Shown: piece after piece, positions 46,151-56,761 of the stretch | Layout: every line of letters begins with the position of its first letter | How positions within the stretch are numbered: position 1 is the first letter of the stretch | Assembly (NCBI GenBank): GCA_021234155.1 | Contig: JAJEKV010000027.1 | Coordinates: 16,834,891-16,898,890, forward strand | Reading direction: 5' to 3' | DNA: 64,000 bases | Origin: Isoetes taiwanensis | Taxonomy: Eukaryota; Streptophyta; Lycopodiopsida; Isoetales; Isoetaceae | Made by a program: the position numbers and the translations under genes | Notes under the pieces: generated by a model | Seen by the model: the letters and a program-made list of their open reading frames with translations, nothing else | Told to the model about the DNA's origin: nothing | The model's database searches: none

Positions 46151-46760
46151 ACCTCAATATACGCTTTGCTGCAGTCCAATGTATTCTTCCTAAATTGTGA
46201 TTGTATCTACTCAGCAAGTTTACTGCAAAGGCTATATCAGGTCTGGTACAATTAGCAACATAAGATAGGCATCCAATAAGTGATCTATAAGGTGTTTTTT
46301 GCATTTGTCTCATCTCTTCTTCTGTCTGAGGACACTGTTGCCTTGATATCTTATGTCCAGATATTATTGGTGTGTCAGCACAATTACAATCCTTCATCCC
46401 AAATTTTTCCAACATGTTTTCAATATGTATTCTTTGACTCAGCCCTAATATTTTCTTGTTCCTATCCCTGTATACTTCAATCCCCAAGAATCTCCTTAAT
46501 TCGCCAAGATCTGTCATTTGGAATCTTTTATTCAGAATGCCTTTACAATAATTTAAGGTTGTTGTACCCTTAGCAATCATTATGTTGTCATCAACATAAA
46601 GAGCAATAATGCACCATTCATCTTCATTTATGAATCTGTATAAGTTTCCATCATGGTTAAGCTTTTCAAATCCTTGCTCCTGTAAGTAACCATTCATGCA
46701 TTTGTACCATTCTCTCGGAGATTGTTTCAGCCCATATACTGCTCTTTTTAGCTTCCACAC
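46140..46760 (-). pseudogene. Copia reverse transcriptase, C-terminal part (copy 3)
   Basis: 206 codons from MWKLKRAVYGLKQSPREW through ALYVDDNIMIAKG to LLSRYNHNLGRIHW. It overlaps the upstream frame by 13 bases because of a single frameshift near 46755. Confidence 0.92.
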
Positions 46761-47452
46761 TTTCCCTTTTTCTGTTTCAAACCTGGAGTTTGCCTTAAGT
46801 ATATCTCCTCTTCTAATTTAGCATTCAAGAAGGTTGTGCTGACATCCATGTGATGTATCTCCAGATCACACGAGTTTGCAATTGACAAGAGAATTCTCAG
46901 ACTATTTATCTTGACTAATGGGAAAAAGGTCTCGTCATAGTCATAGCCACGTTTCTGATTAAACCCTTGTGCTACTAACCTTGCCTTAAACTTGTTAGGT
47001 TTGCCATTGCTTCCTGGCTTAATTCTGAACACCCATTTGTTGCCTATAACATTTTTATTTTCTAGCTGATCCACAAGATCATATGTATTTGTTCTCTTAA
47101 ATGCATTCATTTCCTCATTCATTGCTTCTATCCACTGTTTGCCATTCTTTCCACTTACTGCATCATGGTAATTCTTTGGTACCTCTGAAGTTTCCAAGAC
47201 AAGTATATCAAATATACTATGCAATTCACCTTCATGAGCTTGAAGCCTTTTGCTTTTTCCACCTTCATTTCTACCATGCAATTCCAGCAACTCTCTATTT
47301 TCATCCTTAAGGATTTGAGCTTCTGTTCTTCTTGGTTTCCTTTTTGGTTCTATAGTTTCAATGATTTTATTTCCCTGCTCTATTCCTGCTTCAGAATTAT
47401 CGTCCATATTAGATTCCAAATGATTATTATTTTCTTGCATAAGTTCTGACAA
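46748..47452 (-). pseudogene. Copia linker and reverse transcriptase, N-terminal part (copy 3)
   Basis: 234 codons with WIEAMNEEMNAFKRTNTYDL, WVFRIKPGSNGKPNKFKARL and HHMDVSTTFLNAKLEEEIYL. It is the best preserved copy of this domain in the window. Confidence 0.92.
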
Positions 47453-47785
47453 TGAGTCATTGCTAGTGTCCTGCCCCGATATTATTTGATCTTCACCATT
47501 TTCACTGTCATCATCAAAGTGAACTATTCTTCGTGTATTTGCATCCTCTTCGGGAATAACCGTGTCACTTTTGTCTCTTGTACCATAAGGTTTGTGTTCC
47601 CAGCATTATTCTTCATGTTAACCTGTGGAATTTTTCTGTAATATTGCTGCTCATCAAATATAACATCTCGGCTGATTATAATTCTTCTCTTTTCAGGATC
47701 ATACAATCTCCATCCCTTGGAGTTCCAGTCATATCCAACCAAATATGTTATATAAGCTCTGTTATCTAATTTTTTTCTCAACTCC
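47453..47785 (-). pseudogene. Copia integrase C-terminus, cut by the G1 insertion (copy 3)
   Basis: The frame at 47524-47781 (MRKKLDNRAYITYLVGYDWN) runs into GWRLYDPEKRRIIISRDVIF. The reading frame is interrupted at 47785 and resumes beyond G1 at 61623. Confidence 0.9.
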
Positions 47786-47817
47786 CATTAGGGCGGATTT
47801 GGGGTCTGAAAATGGCC
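47786..47817 (+). repeat. G1 left terminal inverted repeat
   Basis: CATTAGGGCGGATTTGGGGT then CTGAAAATGGCC. The right end is its exact reverse complement. Confidence 0.95.
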
Positions 47818-48310
47818 TCCTATCAGCCATTCCACGTCATATTTCCGCTCCCTTTTTCCCATGCCACCTAGGATACCAAACTCTCATAATTCTGATTTGC
47901 TTGGAATATTCTTCGGAATAAGGGGATTGCACATTCATGAAAGCCATATGTATTTAATTACATTGGTTGTCGAGGGTTGATGCAACCGCGTGGCGCTTCT
48001 AAAATGCCACTTGCATTATAGCATCACCGGCAACTCATGGCGGGTGTCTCTTGGTAAAAGCGTCTTGGCGTCACCGCCTTCTACATTTCAAAATTTGAAT
48101 GTGTAGGTTGAAGCTTTGTATCGGATCGGACTTTCATTTCGAGTATTTGCTAGCGCTTTAACCGATCTTCACTTCATCCCTAATACGGGCTTCCGCCCCC
48201 TACAATTCGAAGTTTGAATTTGCTTAATGTATAAAAGCATGGATTGTAGGAGAATGGACTTTTCGATTTCCATATGCGTTGCAAATTTCAAAAGCGAAGT
48301 TAAATGCACG
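47808..48310 (+). promoter_or_regulatory. G1 terminal promoter module
   Basis: About 500 bp ending in TGTATAAAAGCATGG (TATAAAA at 48230-48236), repeated within the element at 50105-50640. Past the ATG at about 48275 the frame resembles the start of the transposase-like gene (LQISKAKLN) but ends after about 30 codons. It is an end-proximal promoter that may drive the acidic gene. Confidence 0.55.
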
Positions 48311-48499
48311 GACGTTAGGCTCACCGCAGGCGAATTGTGTTGGGGCATAAAAATACCACGCCTTGATTTGGCGCCGTCATCTACGATATGGAAGTTGCTT
48401 GTTGTCAAATTAAACTTAAACACAAGTGAGGTCGGCACTTACGTGGTTTTCTCGAGGAGGGTTTGGAGTGTTTTTTTTTTAATCCCAATTATCGACATA

Positions 48500-49130
48500 G
48501 TGTGACGTAGCATCTTGGTATTAAATAGTATGTTAAATTCGAATTATATCGGTGTTCATTTTCAGGTTAAACTCAAATCATATAGGTTTAGGAATAAGGT
48601 TAAAAAAGGAAGATATTGGATATTTAGAAATAAGGTTAAAAAAGGAAAGATATTGGATATTTAGCAGTGATGACTTTATCATCCTCTAGCTGCTTCTAAA
48701 CTATTGAAATTGTGGCGATTGTTTCTTATTTTTCCAACATTTCTATAGAAACGAATTTAGTAGAATTGGATGTTTTACCATAAAATTGAGGTTTTTACTG
48801 TAAAATGTCCATTAAATTGGCGAATTTACTATAATCGAGATGTAATATTATCAGATTCTGGCGATTTTATGAAGTTCTTTAGCCTACGCATCCTAGTAAA
48901 CCATCGAATCCCGATTTTAAAAAATGGTAAAATATAGCAACTTTACGAAGTTTCACACCTTAAAGTCATCACTGGATATTTAGGTATAAGGTTAAAAAAG
49001 GAAGATATTAGATATGGCTCAAATTTCGAGATATGCACATAATGGCATGTAATGATGGTTGATAGGACTGGAATACGAATCATTCCTACGATTTTCACGT
49101 CTAATCCAGCCTATATCTATTCCAGCCTAG
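48500..49130. other. AT-rich spacer in G1 with 35-bp repeats
   Basis: No gene is seen. ATAAGGTTAAAAAAGGAAGA with ATTGGATATTTAG occurs twice at 48592-48664, and a third related copy starts at about 48975. Confidence 0.55.
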
Positions 49131-49316
49131 ATTGGCGCCCATTCTCCCCCCAATCTCCGCCCAATCTTCGCTAAATCCTCCGCCCAATTTCTCTAGTCCA
49201 TCGCCATTAAGAGATCAGCTTCTGGAAGAGCGGGAGGTGTCCTCAAGAGGCCTAATTACGGCTGGAAGAGGTGTTCCCTCCATGATTCCCTCCGGCCCCA
49301 CAGGTTCTTGCTCTGA

Positions 49317-49633
49317 ATGCCTCACGATTCCTCTGATTCCTCGATTCCTTTGGCGAGGAATCGAGAGAATGAGGAATCGAGAGGAAATTCGAGCGAGGAG
49401 TTCATCCGCAGTGTTCTTGAAGGCTGGATAGGAGATTCTTGAGAAAATGAGTGGTCTACCTCGGAGAAGAAGCCGAAGATGATGAAGAAGATGAAGAAGT
49501 TGAAGACGAATCTGGCGACTTGAGGAGCTCATGGCGTTAGTTCATGGTACATGCATGTTTTCTTTCTTTTCTTAAGCATTCAACTAACGGTTTTCTTTTT
49601 TTTTTTTTTTCAGATGGTGAAGCAGATGAATGA
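49317..49633 (+). pseudogene. Small acidic spliced protein of G1
   Basis: From the ATG at 49317: MPHDSSDSSIPLARNRENEE, then SSEEFIRSVLEGWIGDS. The first copy reads on through SSENE where this copy has a stop. A very acidic run (EDDEEDEEVEDESGDF), EELMALVH and a last exon GEADE with stop TGA at 49631 follow. A 67-bp intron fits GT at 49547 and a T-rich tract ending CAG at 49613, and splicing keeps frame. The product would be about 80-100 residues. No family was recognised. Such acidic proteins can act as histone- or DNA-mimicking partners, which is speculation. Confidence 0.5.
49338..49363. repeat. Small hairpin within the acidic gene
   Basis: CTCGATTCCT and AGGAATCGAG, perfect 10-bp arms. 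It lies in coding sequence and may be incidental. Confidence 0.4.
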
Positions 49634-49639
49634 AATTTG

Positions 49640-50104
49640 TTAGGGCAGAGCACCTCTTATTTTTTTTTTTCTTGTTCTTAGCCTCCGGCTTGCCTCCGAC
49701 TTCTTACCATATATTTGCAAGCCTCCGGGCTTTTTGTTGTGAATAGTTGAAGCCTCAGGGCATTTAAATTTACAAAATGATGTAAAACCATACGGCCATA
49801 AAAATTTTGAATGTAAAAAGTTTTTGCTTCTAATTCCATTTGAATACCTAACTTTTTTTTTTTGTACATGTGTTACCACTCTTAAGTACATAAGTCATTA
49901 TCCCTTTTCAAAGAGCATATTATTTTTTAAGGATCACACCAAGCGAATAGTACATATGCAACAAAATGGAACACACTAAATTAGCATCGTGTGATCCACT
50001 TTCTTATTTGTTGTCAAATTAAAATTAAACACAAGTCCCTCGTCAATAGTCTCCCATTTGCATATAAAATATCTATCATTCCAAGTTATATTATGTTTTA
50101 TGAA
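49640..50104. other. Spacer between acidic gene and internal promoter
   Basis: AT-rich, with T runs. Minus-strand open frames here are short and differ between the two copies. No gene was supported. Confidence 0.45.
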
Positions 50105-50590
50105 CTAAAATGGCCTCCTATCGACCATTCCACGTCATATTTCCGCCCTTTTTTCCGTCCGATTGCTTGGAATATTCTCCCCGGAAAAAGGAATCGCATA
50201 TCTATGGCCATATGTATTTAATTACATTTGGTTGTCGACAGATTGACCTTAACACGTGGCGCTTCTAAAAAGCCACTTGCATTATAGCATCTTAGGCAAC
50301 TCATGGCGGTGTCTCTTGGTTTGTCGGATACCAATCATGCGCATCACCGATTCTTGTCTTGCCCTATTTTCATTTAGAGTCCATTCCCGCCTTCTACATT
50401 TCAAAATTTGAATGTGTAGGTTGAAGCTTTGTATTAGACTTTTCGTTTTGATTGCCGATTAGCCTTTAAAAGTTAAATAACCTGGGATCTTTACTTCATC
50501 CCAATATAGGCTTCCGCCCCCTACAATTCGAATTTTGAATTTGCTTTTGTATAAAAGCATGGATTGTAGGAGAATGGACTTTTCGATTTC
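50105..50590 (+). promoter_or_regulatory. Internal promoter module of G1
   Basis: A copy of the terminal module (47808-48310). TATAAAA lies at 50550-50556 and the presumed start ATG of the transposase-like gene at 50594, a spacing that fits a short leader. Confidence 0.55.
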
Positions 50591-50593
50591 CAT

Positions 50594-53364
50594 ATGCACG
50601 CGTTGCAAATTTCAAAAAGCGAGGTTAGTACTGGTGAGCCTCAAGCGAAGCCCGAATTGTCTTTGGGGCATACAAATTGTACACATTCATTTCAAGTCGT
50701 CGTGCGATCCACGCGGTATGGAAGCTCCAAATGATGTGTGGATAAGGATCCAACCCACTTCGAGGAATATGCTCCAGTCTTCAATGCAAAAAAAGGAGGT
50801 CTAAAAATAAGAACTTAGACCTCGACATGTTGCGCCTGCGGGCTCAAAAGTGTCGACATCCGGGCGGATGGCGGTTTATATTCATTGGATCCGTTGAGTG
50901 GTAAGAAAACCGTCATTTCGGGGCGTTTCAAGTTTAGTCCGATTTTGTGGTGACGGTAACTCGGCCTCTTGGGATATTGTGAGAGATTGAGAGAGGATGA
51001 AGGCATTCGAATCGAATCTGATTCCTTGAGATGAGCCGCTTCCGATTGTCACAAGAGAATTATAACTTAAACCGGCGACTCTTTTTTCTCTCGCTTCATT
51101 ACTCCAATGTGATGAAGGAAAGGAATGACGGCTTGGGGAGGGAAACTTCTTTGAGATAAGTGGACAAGTCCAAATTGGTGATAGGGCAGCTGCAAGAAAA
51201 GATCCAAGAGCTCGAAAGAGCAAACTTTGGGCTTCAATGTAGGTTAAAGAATTTGAAGAAAACACCCCTTGGCTTGCGAGAAAGGAAGAAGCATTATCGA
51301 CCCATAGAGGAACCTAAGTTTGGATCAGGTGCATTGGGACAAGCGGGTCCGCGGCCACAAGGTCCGTTTACAACACTAGCAAAGGCCGCTTAAGATCCGG
51401 GGAAACTAGAAGCAATCTTGGTTACGTGGTGAAGAACCTAGTGACGAGACAGGGGAGATAGTGGACATGATTTGTCAGCCCTACAACTCTCCTCTCAAGA
51501 AGATGGTATTGGAAATGGTACTAGGGGAGATCTACAAGAAGTTAGAAGCGACGGATGTCACCGGTGTTTGTGATGATGTAGGCATCGGTAAGCTTGGTTA
51601 CCGTTCTCTATTCAAGCCATTCCACGAGCGTTGAAAAGAATGGGCACAAAAAATATTAAGCTCCACGTCCACAAATTGTCGAGAATACAAGGGTTACTAG
51701 GACAAAGATGGTGTATGCCATATTAGGAGAGATGCACCACGTTGAATGTCTTGGTCCCCGCCATAGCCATAAAAAGATAAGAATGGCAAGGATTGTTGTG
51801 ATATAGTTGGAATGAATGAGCATAATAATCTTTGGGTTGACACAGTTACTCTCTTACAATTCCTTGTTAAATATTATGACTTAATTCACGAGAAACTAAT
51901 GGTGAGATTGAAGTTTGCATAAAATTGGATGAAATGGAACTGACCAAGTTTGAGAAGTATGAGAGGGTATCCGTTGTCATCATGAATAGAGCAATTGAGA
52001 ATGCAATTGCACATGCTAAATCAAAGAGCAACAAGAATAACAAAAAAGATGTAGAGGTGACTGGACGAGGAGAAGAAGCGTCGGAAAAAATGGTTCTCGT
52101 GTCAATCTGAAGATGACACCTGGTGGTTAGGTCTCTTTAAAGTTCAGAAAGAAACCCACGAGGTATTGAAATGGGTGTTCAATCAAACTGACATCCCGAG
52201 TCTAATATCTAGATTCGAGGGAGGGGAAAAATTGCAAGTAGATCACTATGGATCTTACAAAGTAATTTTTCACTTGGCGTCTGATTTAAAAACGAAAAGC
52301 AATGTACAACATAAGTGGAGGAGGACAAGGAACATGCAAAAGTTGTTTGTCTTTGCAATCATGCAAGGAAGTCAAATCTTGGGAAGGTCTGTTTCAACCT
52401 TGTCCCTTAACCAAGCAAATGCTCCTAATAGAGGAGAAGAAGATCCCAAGTTCCATGGCATTTTCCCCATTCCATTAGAGAGAGTTCATATCGCACTTTG
52501 CACGCGGCTTTGTGAGAATCATCGACAAGATGATATTTTTGAGCTGCGGTTAAGTGTGGAACATTTCGGACAAGAAGAGAAGAGAGGAAGGAATTAGTAG
52601 AGTTGAACATGTTCTATCGTAGCGGTTTGCATGGTGGCAATGTAAGATTAGAGCTCGATGAGAAAAAAAGCGGAAGAACAAGTGTGCCTCGTAAAGGTGT
52701 CAATTGGAGGGTGAAAGCTCGGCGCTTCATAAAGAATCATAGAGAGGCTCTGAGCGGAAACCGGATGGGAGAAAAGGTCTATGAATTTGGAAAATTGCTG
52801 GTTGATCTTGAGCGGGACCGCCTGAGATGGCGTTCGTTCGGTATTGAGGAAAAAAAAAGCATGGGATGCATTGTGCGAATTGTTCCCATACATTCGAGAA
52901 TGGACCTCACAAGAGAAGATGCGAGAAATGTTCGGGTGCAAGCGAAAAACAAATTTCTTAAAGCTTTCATAGGCGCATGGGGAGAGAGTGAAGTCACGCA
53001 CTACTTGCACATCTTTTGGGCTCATGCACCTTGGTTTTTTAGGAAGTATGGAAGCCTAGCGATTATGGAGTGCACAAGGCATGGAGAAGTCGCATAAACA
53101 AGCTAAAATAGCCTTTCATCGTAACACTCAAAGAGGGGTGAAATGTGGGAACCAACCCTCTAAGGCAGATGACCAGTGGTTTTATAGAAGGGCGATGGCT
53201 AAATCGACAAGAAGGTCGCTTTAAGGAGCAACCCAGAAGTCATAAACACCATTGGCATAATGCTGAAGAGAAAACGGAAAGTTGCTTGGCAAAATTCTAG
53301 GGCCCCACTAGCATCGCAACAGTGGAGATCTAAGAGACAAAGAATCGGTAAAGTATACTTGTAA
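50594..53364 (+). pseudogene. Transposase-like gene of G1, frameshifted
   Basis: Coding signal covers about 2.7 kb. It starts MHALQISKSEVSTGEPQ and passes a coiled-coil segment (51160-51330, QLQEKIQELERANFGLQCRL). Next come EIYKKLEATDVTGVCDD, the segment 52166-52597 (VFNQTDIPSLISRFEGGEKL; ERVHIALCTRLCENHRQDD) and 52603-53097 ending HIFWAHAPWFFRKYGSLAIM, ECTRHGE and HKQAKIAFHRNTQRG. The last block has the pattern TxxLHxxxxHxPxxFxxxGSL...GExxHKxxK. It recalls the end of the catalytic domain in several eukaryotic DDE transposases and virus-like transposon proteins, with E of TRHGE as a candidate catalytic acid. The stop TAA is at 53362. At least six frame changes occur. The family was not recognised with certainty. 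Confidence 0.5.
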
Positions 53365-53377
53365 TGTGTAGCATGTT

Positions 53378-53439
53378 CACACGACGCGAAGTACTTGCCT
53401 CCAACCTTGTTTGCTGGCCAGAACCTTCGTCGTGTGATC
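53378..53439. repeat. G1 hairpin P1
   Basis: Arms CACACGACGCGAAG and CTTCGTCGTGTG, spacer of about 35 bp. It begins 13 bp after the transposase-like stop codon. Confidence 0.85.
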
Positions 53440-53446
53440 TTATTTG

Positions 53447-53512
53447 TATCATCTGGTAGCGAACAGTGGAGTTCGCTATTGCTTGCATTTATGTGGCTTC
53501 GCGTCGTGTGAA
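53447..53512. repeat. G1 hairpin P2, left arm degraded
   Basis: The right arm GGCTTCGCGTCGTGTGA is intact. The left arm reads ATCATCTGGTAGCGAA, the same corruption seen in P4 of copy 1. It is downstream of gene B. Confidence 0.6.
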
Positions 53513-53585
53513 GCTTTACATGATAATAATAAAAAAGGGTTACTTTTGATTAAAGTTGTGAAAGATGTTACATTGAAAAACAAAC

Positions 53586-54056
53586 TCATTGTTGCTCCAG
53601 TGCGAGCTCTTCTTCATTATCTTCATCATCATCATCAGCTCCGTCCTCGTCTTCGTCTTCATCTCTTCCCCTCAAGCGAGCAATCACCCTATCCAAACGT
53701 TCCTCCAATCTGTCCATCATCTCTTTGTACATGTCCCGCTCCTGTCCCAATAGCACAACGTGTTCTTCTGCCTGAATTAGCATCCTCGTTGCCGTCATAA
53801 CCACCTCAGTGCAGTTGTTGGGGCATGTCATCCTGTCCAGCCTTCTATTCAACCGCCTGATTTGCCTCTCCTGGCTACGAAGCATGAGAAGGTTGAATTC
53901 ATTCTCTTCTTCTTTCTGCTGAATTGTAACGGCGTTTTCCTTTAGAAGATCATCTTGCTCCTTCAACCTCTTCATTAGAACACCCAACACTATGTCAGAA
54001 GGGAGTTCTATCCTCTTGTGTTTTCCCTTATCAGCGGTTGAGGATGTGGAGGCCAT
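53586..54056 (-). CDS. G1 gene B: acidic coiled-coil protein
   Basis: 156 codons from MASTSSTADKGKHKRIELPS to a Glu/Asp-rich tail ending LALEQQ. Residues about 18-32 (ELPSDIVLGVLMKRLKE) match gene D (ELPADITLAVVMKRFKE) and gene E, so they are paralogues. A heptad-like segment follows, then a Cys-containing stretch, then a second coiled segment (ERDMYKEMMDRLEERLDRV) and about 25 mostly acidic residues. An upstream in-frame TTG is not needed. A TATA-like TATGTATAAATTG lies about 115 bp upstream. Convergent with the transposase-like gene. Function is unknown. Confidence 0.65.
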   Translation of the reverse strand: MASTSSTADKGKHKRIELPSDIVLGVLMKRLKEQDDLLKENAVTIQQKEEENEFNLLMLRSQERQIRRLNRRLDRMTCPNNCTEVVMTATRMLIQAEEHVVLLGQERDMYKEMMDRLEERLDRVIARLRGRDEDEDEDGADDDDEDNEEELALEQQ

Positions 54057-54315
54057 AGATGACAAATGGGAGGGACGTTACGAATCTAACCGGCGGAAGA
54101 ATGGGAGGGACGTTAAGAATGGGAGGAGCAAAGAATCTAACCGGCGGAAGGAGCACAATGCAAGGACGTCAATTTATACATATTAGCGCTTGAACATATT
54201 AAACACACTCGGCTGCTGTCGCACGTGTCGAGCGGATTCTGTCGGTTGTCCGCTAGAACACATTAATGGTACTGTCCGCTGGAACACATTAATAACTATT
54301 CTAACTACACTGTAT

Positions 54316-54380
54316 ATCACACCACGCGAAATCTGCACACGAGCTTTAAAACCCTATGAAGGGTTTCGCTTCGTGTGATC
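54316..54380. repeat. G1 hairpin P3
   Basis: Arms ATCACACCACGCGAAA and TTTCGCTTCGTGTGAT, with an AGCTTTAAAACCC spacer. Located between genes B and C. Confidence 0.82.
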
Positions 54381-54484
54381 TGTCTTGTCATTCTCTCTAC
54401 CACGGATATTGAAAATTAAAAATAGGAAACGTAATATTCGGCACATTTGTCAAAAACTTTTCCCATTGAGGAGGAGCCCGATGC

Positions 54485-54906
54485 CTATGATCGCCGGGCA
54501 AGCTCTTCCTGGAGGGCAGTGATAATTTTTTTCTGCTCCTCCAACATGATTGCCTGCCCCGCAACCACGTTCTCATATTCCGCAACCTTATCTTCCCGCT
54601 CATCGAGTTGGGCTCGGGCAGCCTCTCCCGCTTCGATTGCGGCCCTAAGCCTCTCTTGGAGGTTATATCTCGTGGCGGCGCGCAATTAGCGGTCTAAGGC
54701 AGCCCGCTGATTGTCGCCAAGACTAAAATCACCTCCCTAGAGAAGGCGGCCTTTTCCTCTGCCGCCGCAACCAGGCTTGGCGGCGTCTTCATCATTCTTT
54801 TCTTTTAGAAGGCGGATCCGTTCTGGCTTCAAAGACGAATGTTCAATTTCCTTGACCAAAACTTGAGACAAGATCTCTAAGGGATGGAACTGGAGCTGGA
54901 GGCCAT
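54485..54906 (-). pseudogene. G1 gene C: coiled-coil protein, frameshifted
   Basis: ATG at 54906 (MASSSSSIP), then in a neighbouring frame LEILSQVLVKEIEHSSLKPE. After a second shift comes RYNLQERLRAAIEAGEAARA and a leucine-zipper-like end (EEQKKIITALQEELARRS). About 135 residues if joined. The Ser-rich start is shared with genes D and E. A TATA-like TCTATATAAAACG lies about 90 bp upstream. Confidence 0.55.
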
Positions 54907-55342
54907 TGGAAGTGATGGGAGACCGGGAGAGATGGTCGAGGGCGGATGTGGTAGAAACGAGGAGATGGCGGATAGGAGAAGACAAAGGCCTCGGCGTTTT
55001 ATATAGAAACTAGAGATACGTTGGAATCTACGGTTCGAAAATCGATAAAGTTGTGTAATAATCCTACGAGGCGAAATTATAGCATGCAATTAGGCAACGG
55101 TAGCCTATGTTCGCATCATGGGATCCGTCATATCCTAGCCGTACTGTATGCAGGCCGTACAAAAGACAGTGTTATTGTGGCAGCGCATGCCACGTCCTTG
55201 GCATGACGTATGTGAATAGACGTTGTCATCCACATGCAAATTCGCATTTACCTGCAAGTTATCACATAATCTAGCTAGTTACATATACTTTTCCATTAAT
55301 AAATTAGGAATTTATACATACAACGAGGTGTACGTTGTGGAG

Positions 55343-55408
55343 ATCATACGACGCGAAATCCATTGATTGCTACCTAATTGCAAGAATGGCATTTCGCGTC
55401 GTGTGATC
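55343..55408. repeat. G1 hairpin P4
   Basis: Arms ATCATACGACGCGAAAT and ATTTCGCGTCGTGTGATC. The spacer CCATTGATTGCTACCTAATT is the same as in P6. It lies about 110 bp downstream of the gene D stop. Confidence 0.9.
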
Positions 55409-55517
55409 TTTTAATAAAACAAAACAAGAGAACAGATAGAAGCAAGAAACAGAGCAAATTTTTCTTTGAAACAAAAAATATATATACAATGGCTACGGAT
55501 CTTCATGATCCTCAGAG

Positions 55518-55850
55518 TCAAGCCGTCAAAGAAGCGTTCTCATCCTCCTCGCACCGAAGCTTCTTCTCCATATCTTCTAGCGCCTGCGAAATATTGTGTG
55601 CAGTTAAAACTGCCTCGACCCTACGGCTATTGGCCTCTCGGTACCTGGTTAATGTTGCCGCGAGCTCAAGGTCTCGCTCATGCAGTAGCCCCCTCGTGAA
55701 TTCTAACCTGTCCACCGCCTCCATCTTCTCGGCGACGAGACGGCTGTTTTCGTCGTGAACCTCCTTGAATCTCTTCATCACCACAGCAAGGGTGATGTCC
55801 GCGGGCAGCTCTGGGCGCGGTCGCTTGCTGGAGGAGGATGAAGATGCCAT
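55518..55850 (-). CDS. G1 gene D: coiled-coil protein
   Basis: An intact frame of 110 codons: MASSSSSSKRPRPELPADIT, then LAVVMKRFKEVHDENSRLVA and a long amphipathic helix region to EDENASLTA. The Lys/Arg stretch SKRPRP could be a nuclear localisation signal. CTATAAATAG lies about 95 bp upstream on the minus strand, and hairpin P5 is 24 bp beyond that. Paralogous to B and E. Function is unknown. Confidence 0.65.
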   Translation of the reverse strand: MASSSSSSKRPRPELPADITLAVVMKRFKEVHDENSRLVAEKMEAVDRLEFTRGLLHERDLELAATLTRYREANSRRVEAVLTAHNISQALEDMEKKLRCEEDENASLTA

Positions 55851-55943
55851 CGGAGGAGAAGGCGGAAGGCGGAAGGCGGAAGGCGGAGAAGATGAGCAGA
55901 AGGCGGAAGAGGATCGGAGGTCGAAGGCAAGATAGAAGGTCTT

Positions 55944-55952
55944 CTATTTATA
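55944..55952 (-). promoter_or_regulatory. TATA box of G1 gene D
   Basis: TATAAATAG on the minus strand, between hairpin P5 and the gene D start. Confidence 0.55.
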
Positions 55953-55975
55953 ACAGGGATTTCGTAGTAGCTTGA

Positions 55976-56038
55976 GTCACACGACGCGAAGGATGCCGTG
56001 GGTCAGGAAAATGGACCGTTACTTCTCGCGTCGTGTGA
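55976..56038. repeat. G1 hairpin P5
   Basis: Arms GTCACACGACGCGAAG and CTCGCGTCGTGTGA, located just upstream of the gene D TATA box. Confidence 0.88.
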
Positions 56039-56210
56039 GGAAAAAGGACCGTTACTTCTTCTAACGTCTTTTCTTCCAGAGAAAGCTCGTGTGATAATTT
56101 TTATTGATAATTTCGGTGATACAATCTATACATAAGTAATTTTACTGATACATAACTAAAGATAGAACTTCTCATTGAAGCAAAATAGAACGGCATGGAG
56201 ATCACACGAC

Positions 56211-56265
56211 GCGAAATCCATTGATTGCTACCTAATTACAAGCAAGGCATTTCGCGTCGTGTGAT
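56211..56265. repeat. G1 hairpin P6
   Basis: Arms ATCACACGACGCGAAAT and ATTTCGCGTCGTGTGAT, near perfect 17-bp arms, with the same spacer as P4. It is downstream of gene E. Confidence 0.93.
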
Positions 56266-56395
56266 ATTTTAATAAAACAGAACATACATTGGAACAACAG
56301 GATAGATAGAAGCAAAAAATAGAGAAAACTTTTCTTTGAAGCAAAAAATAGATAGATACAACGGCTAGGGATCTTCATGATCCTCTAGCTGATTT

Positions 56396-56761
56396 TCATG
56401 TCCTGCGGTGGCCCAAGTAAGGTTTCAACGTCCTCATCCTCCATGCTCGGGCTTCTTCTCCATATCTTCTAAGGCACAAAATCATGTGAGCGGTTTCAAT
56501 CGCCTCGGCCTGCGGCTCGTAAGCCTCTTGGTACATGGCGAATGTTTCCACGAGCTCAACGTCTCGCTTCGTCGCGAAAGCTCCCTCGTGAAGGCTAATC
56601 ATGGCCGACCGCCTCATTGTTCTCGGCGACGAGGCGGTTGTTTTCATCATGGATCTCTTTGAATCTCTTCATCACCACCGCAAGGGTGATGTCCACGTAG
56701 CTCTTCTTCGGGGAGTGCTATCTTGGCGTGGTCGCCATAGAGAGGAAGATGATGATGCCAT
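56396..56761 (-). pseudogene. G1 gene E: coiled-coil protein, frameshifted
   Basis: ATG at 56761 (MASSSSS). After a shift the conserved block SYVDITLAVVMKRFKEIHDE then NNRLVAENNEAV is clear. A second shift leads to HEGAFATKRDVELVETFAMY and a stop at 56396. About 120 residues if joined. Clearly a paralogue of gene D (ELPADITLAVVMKRFKEVHD). Confidence 0.6.

Noticed and set aside
33018-47769. Plus-strand open frames across copia and LINE regions
   Set aside because: They are reverse-strand shadows of well-identified minus-strand polyproteins.
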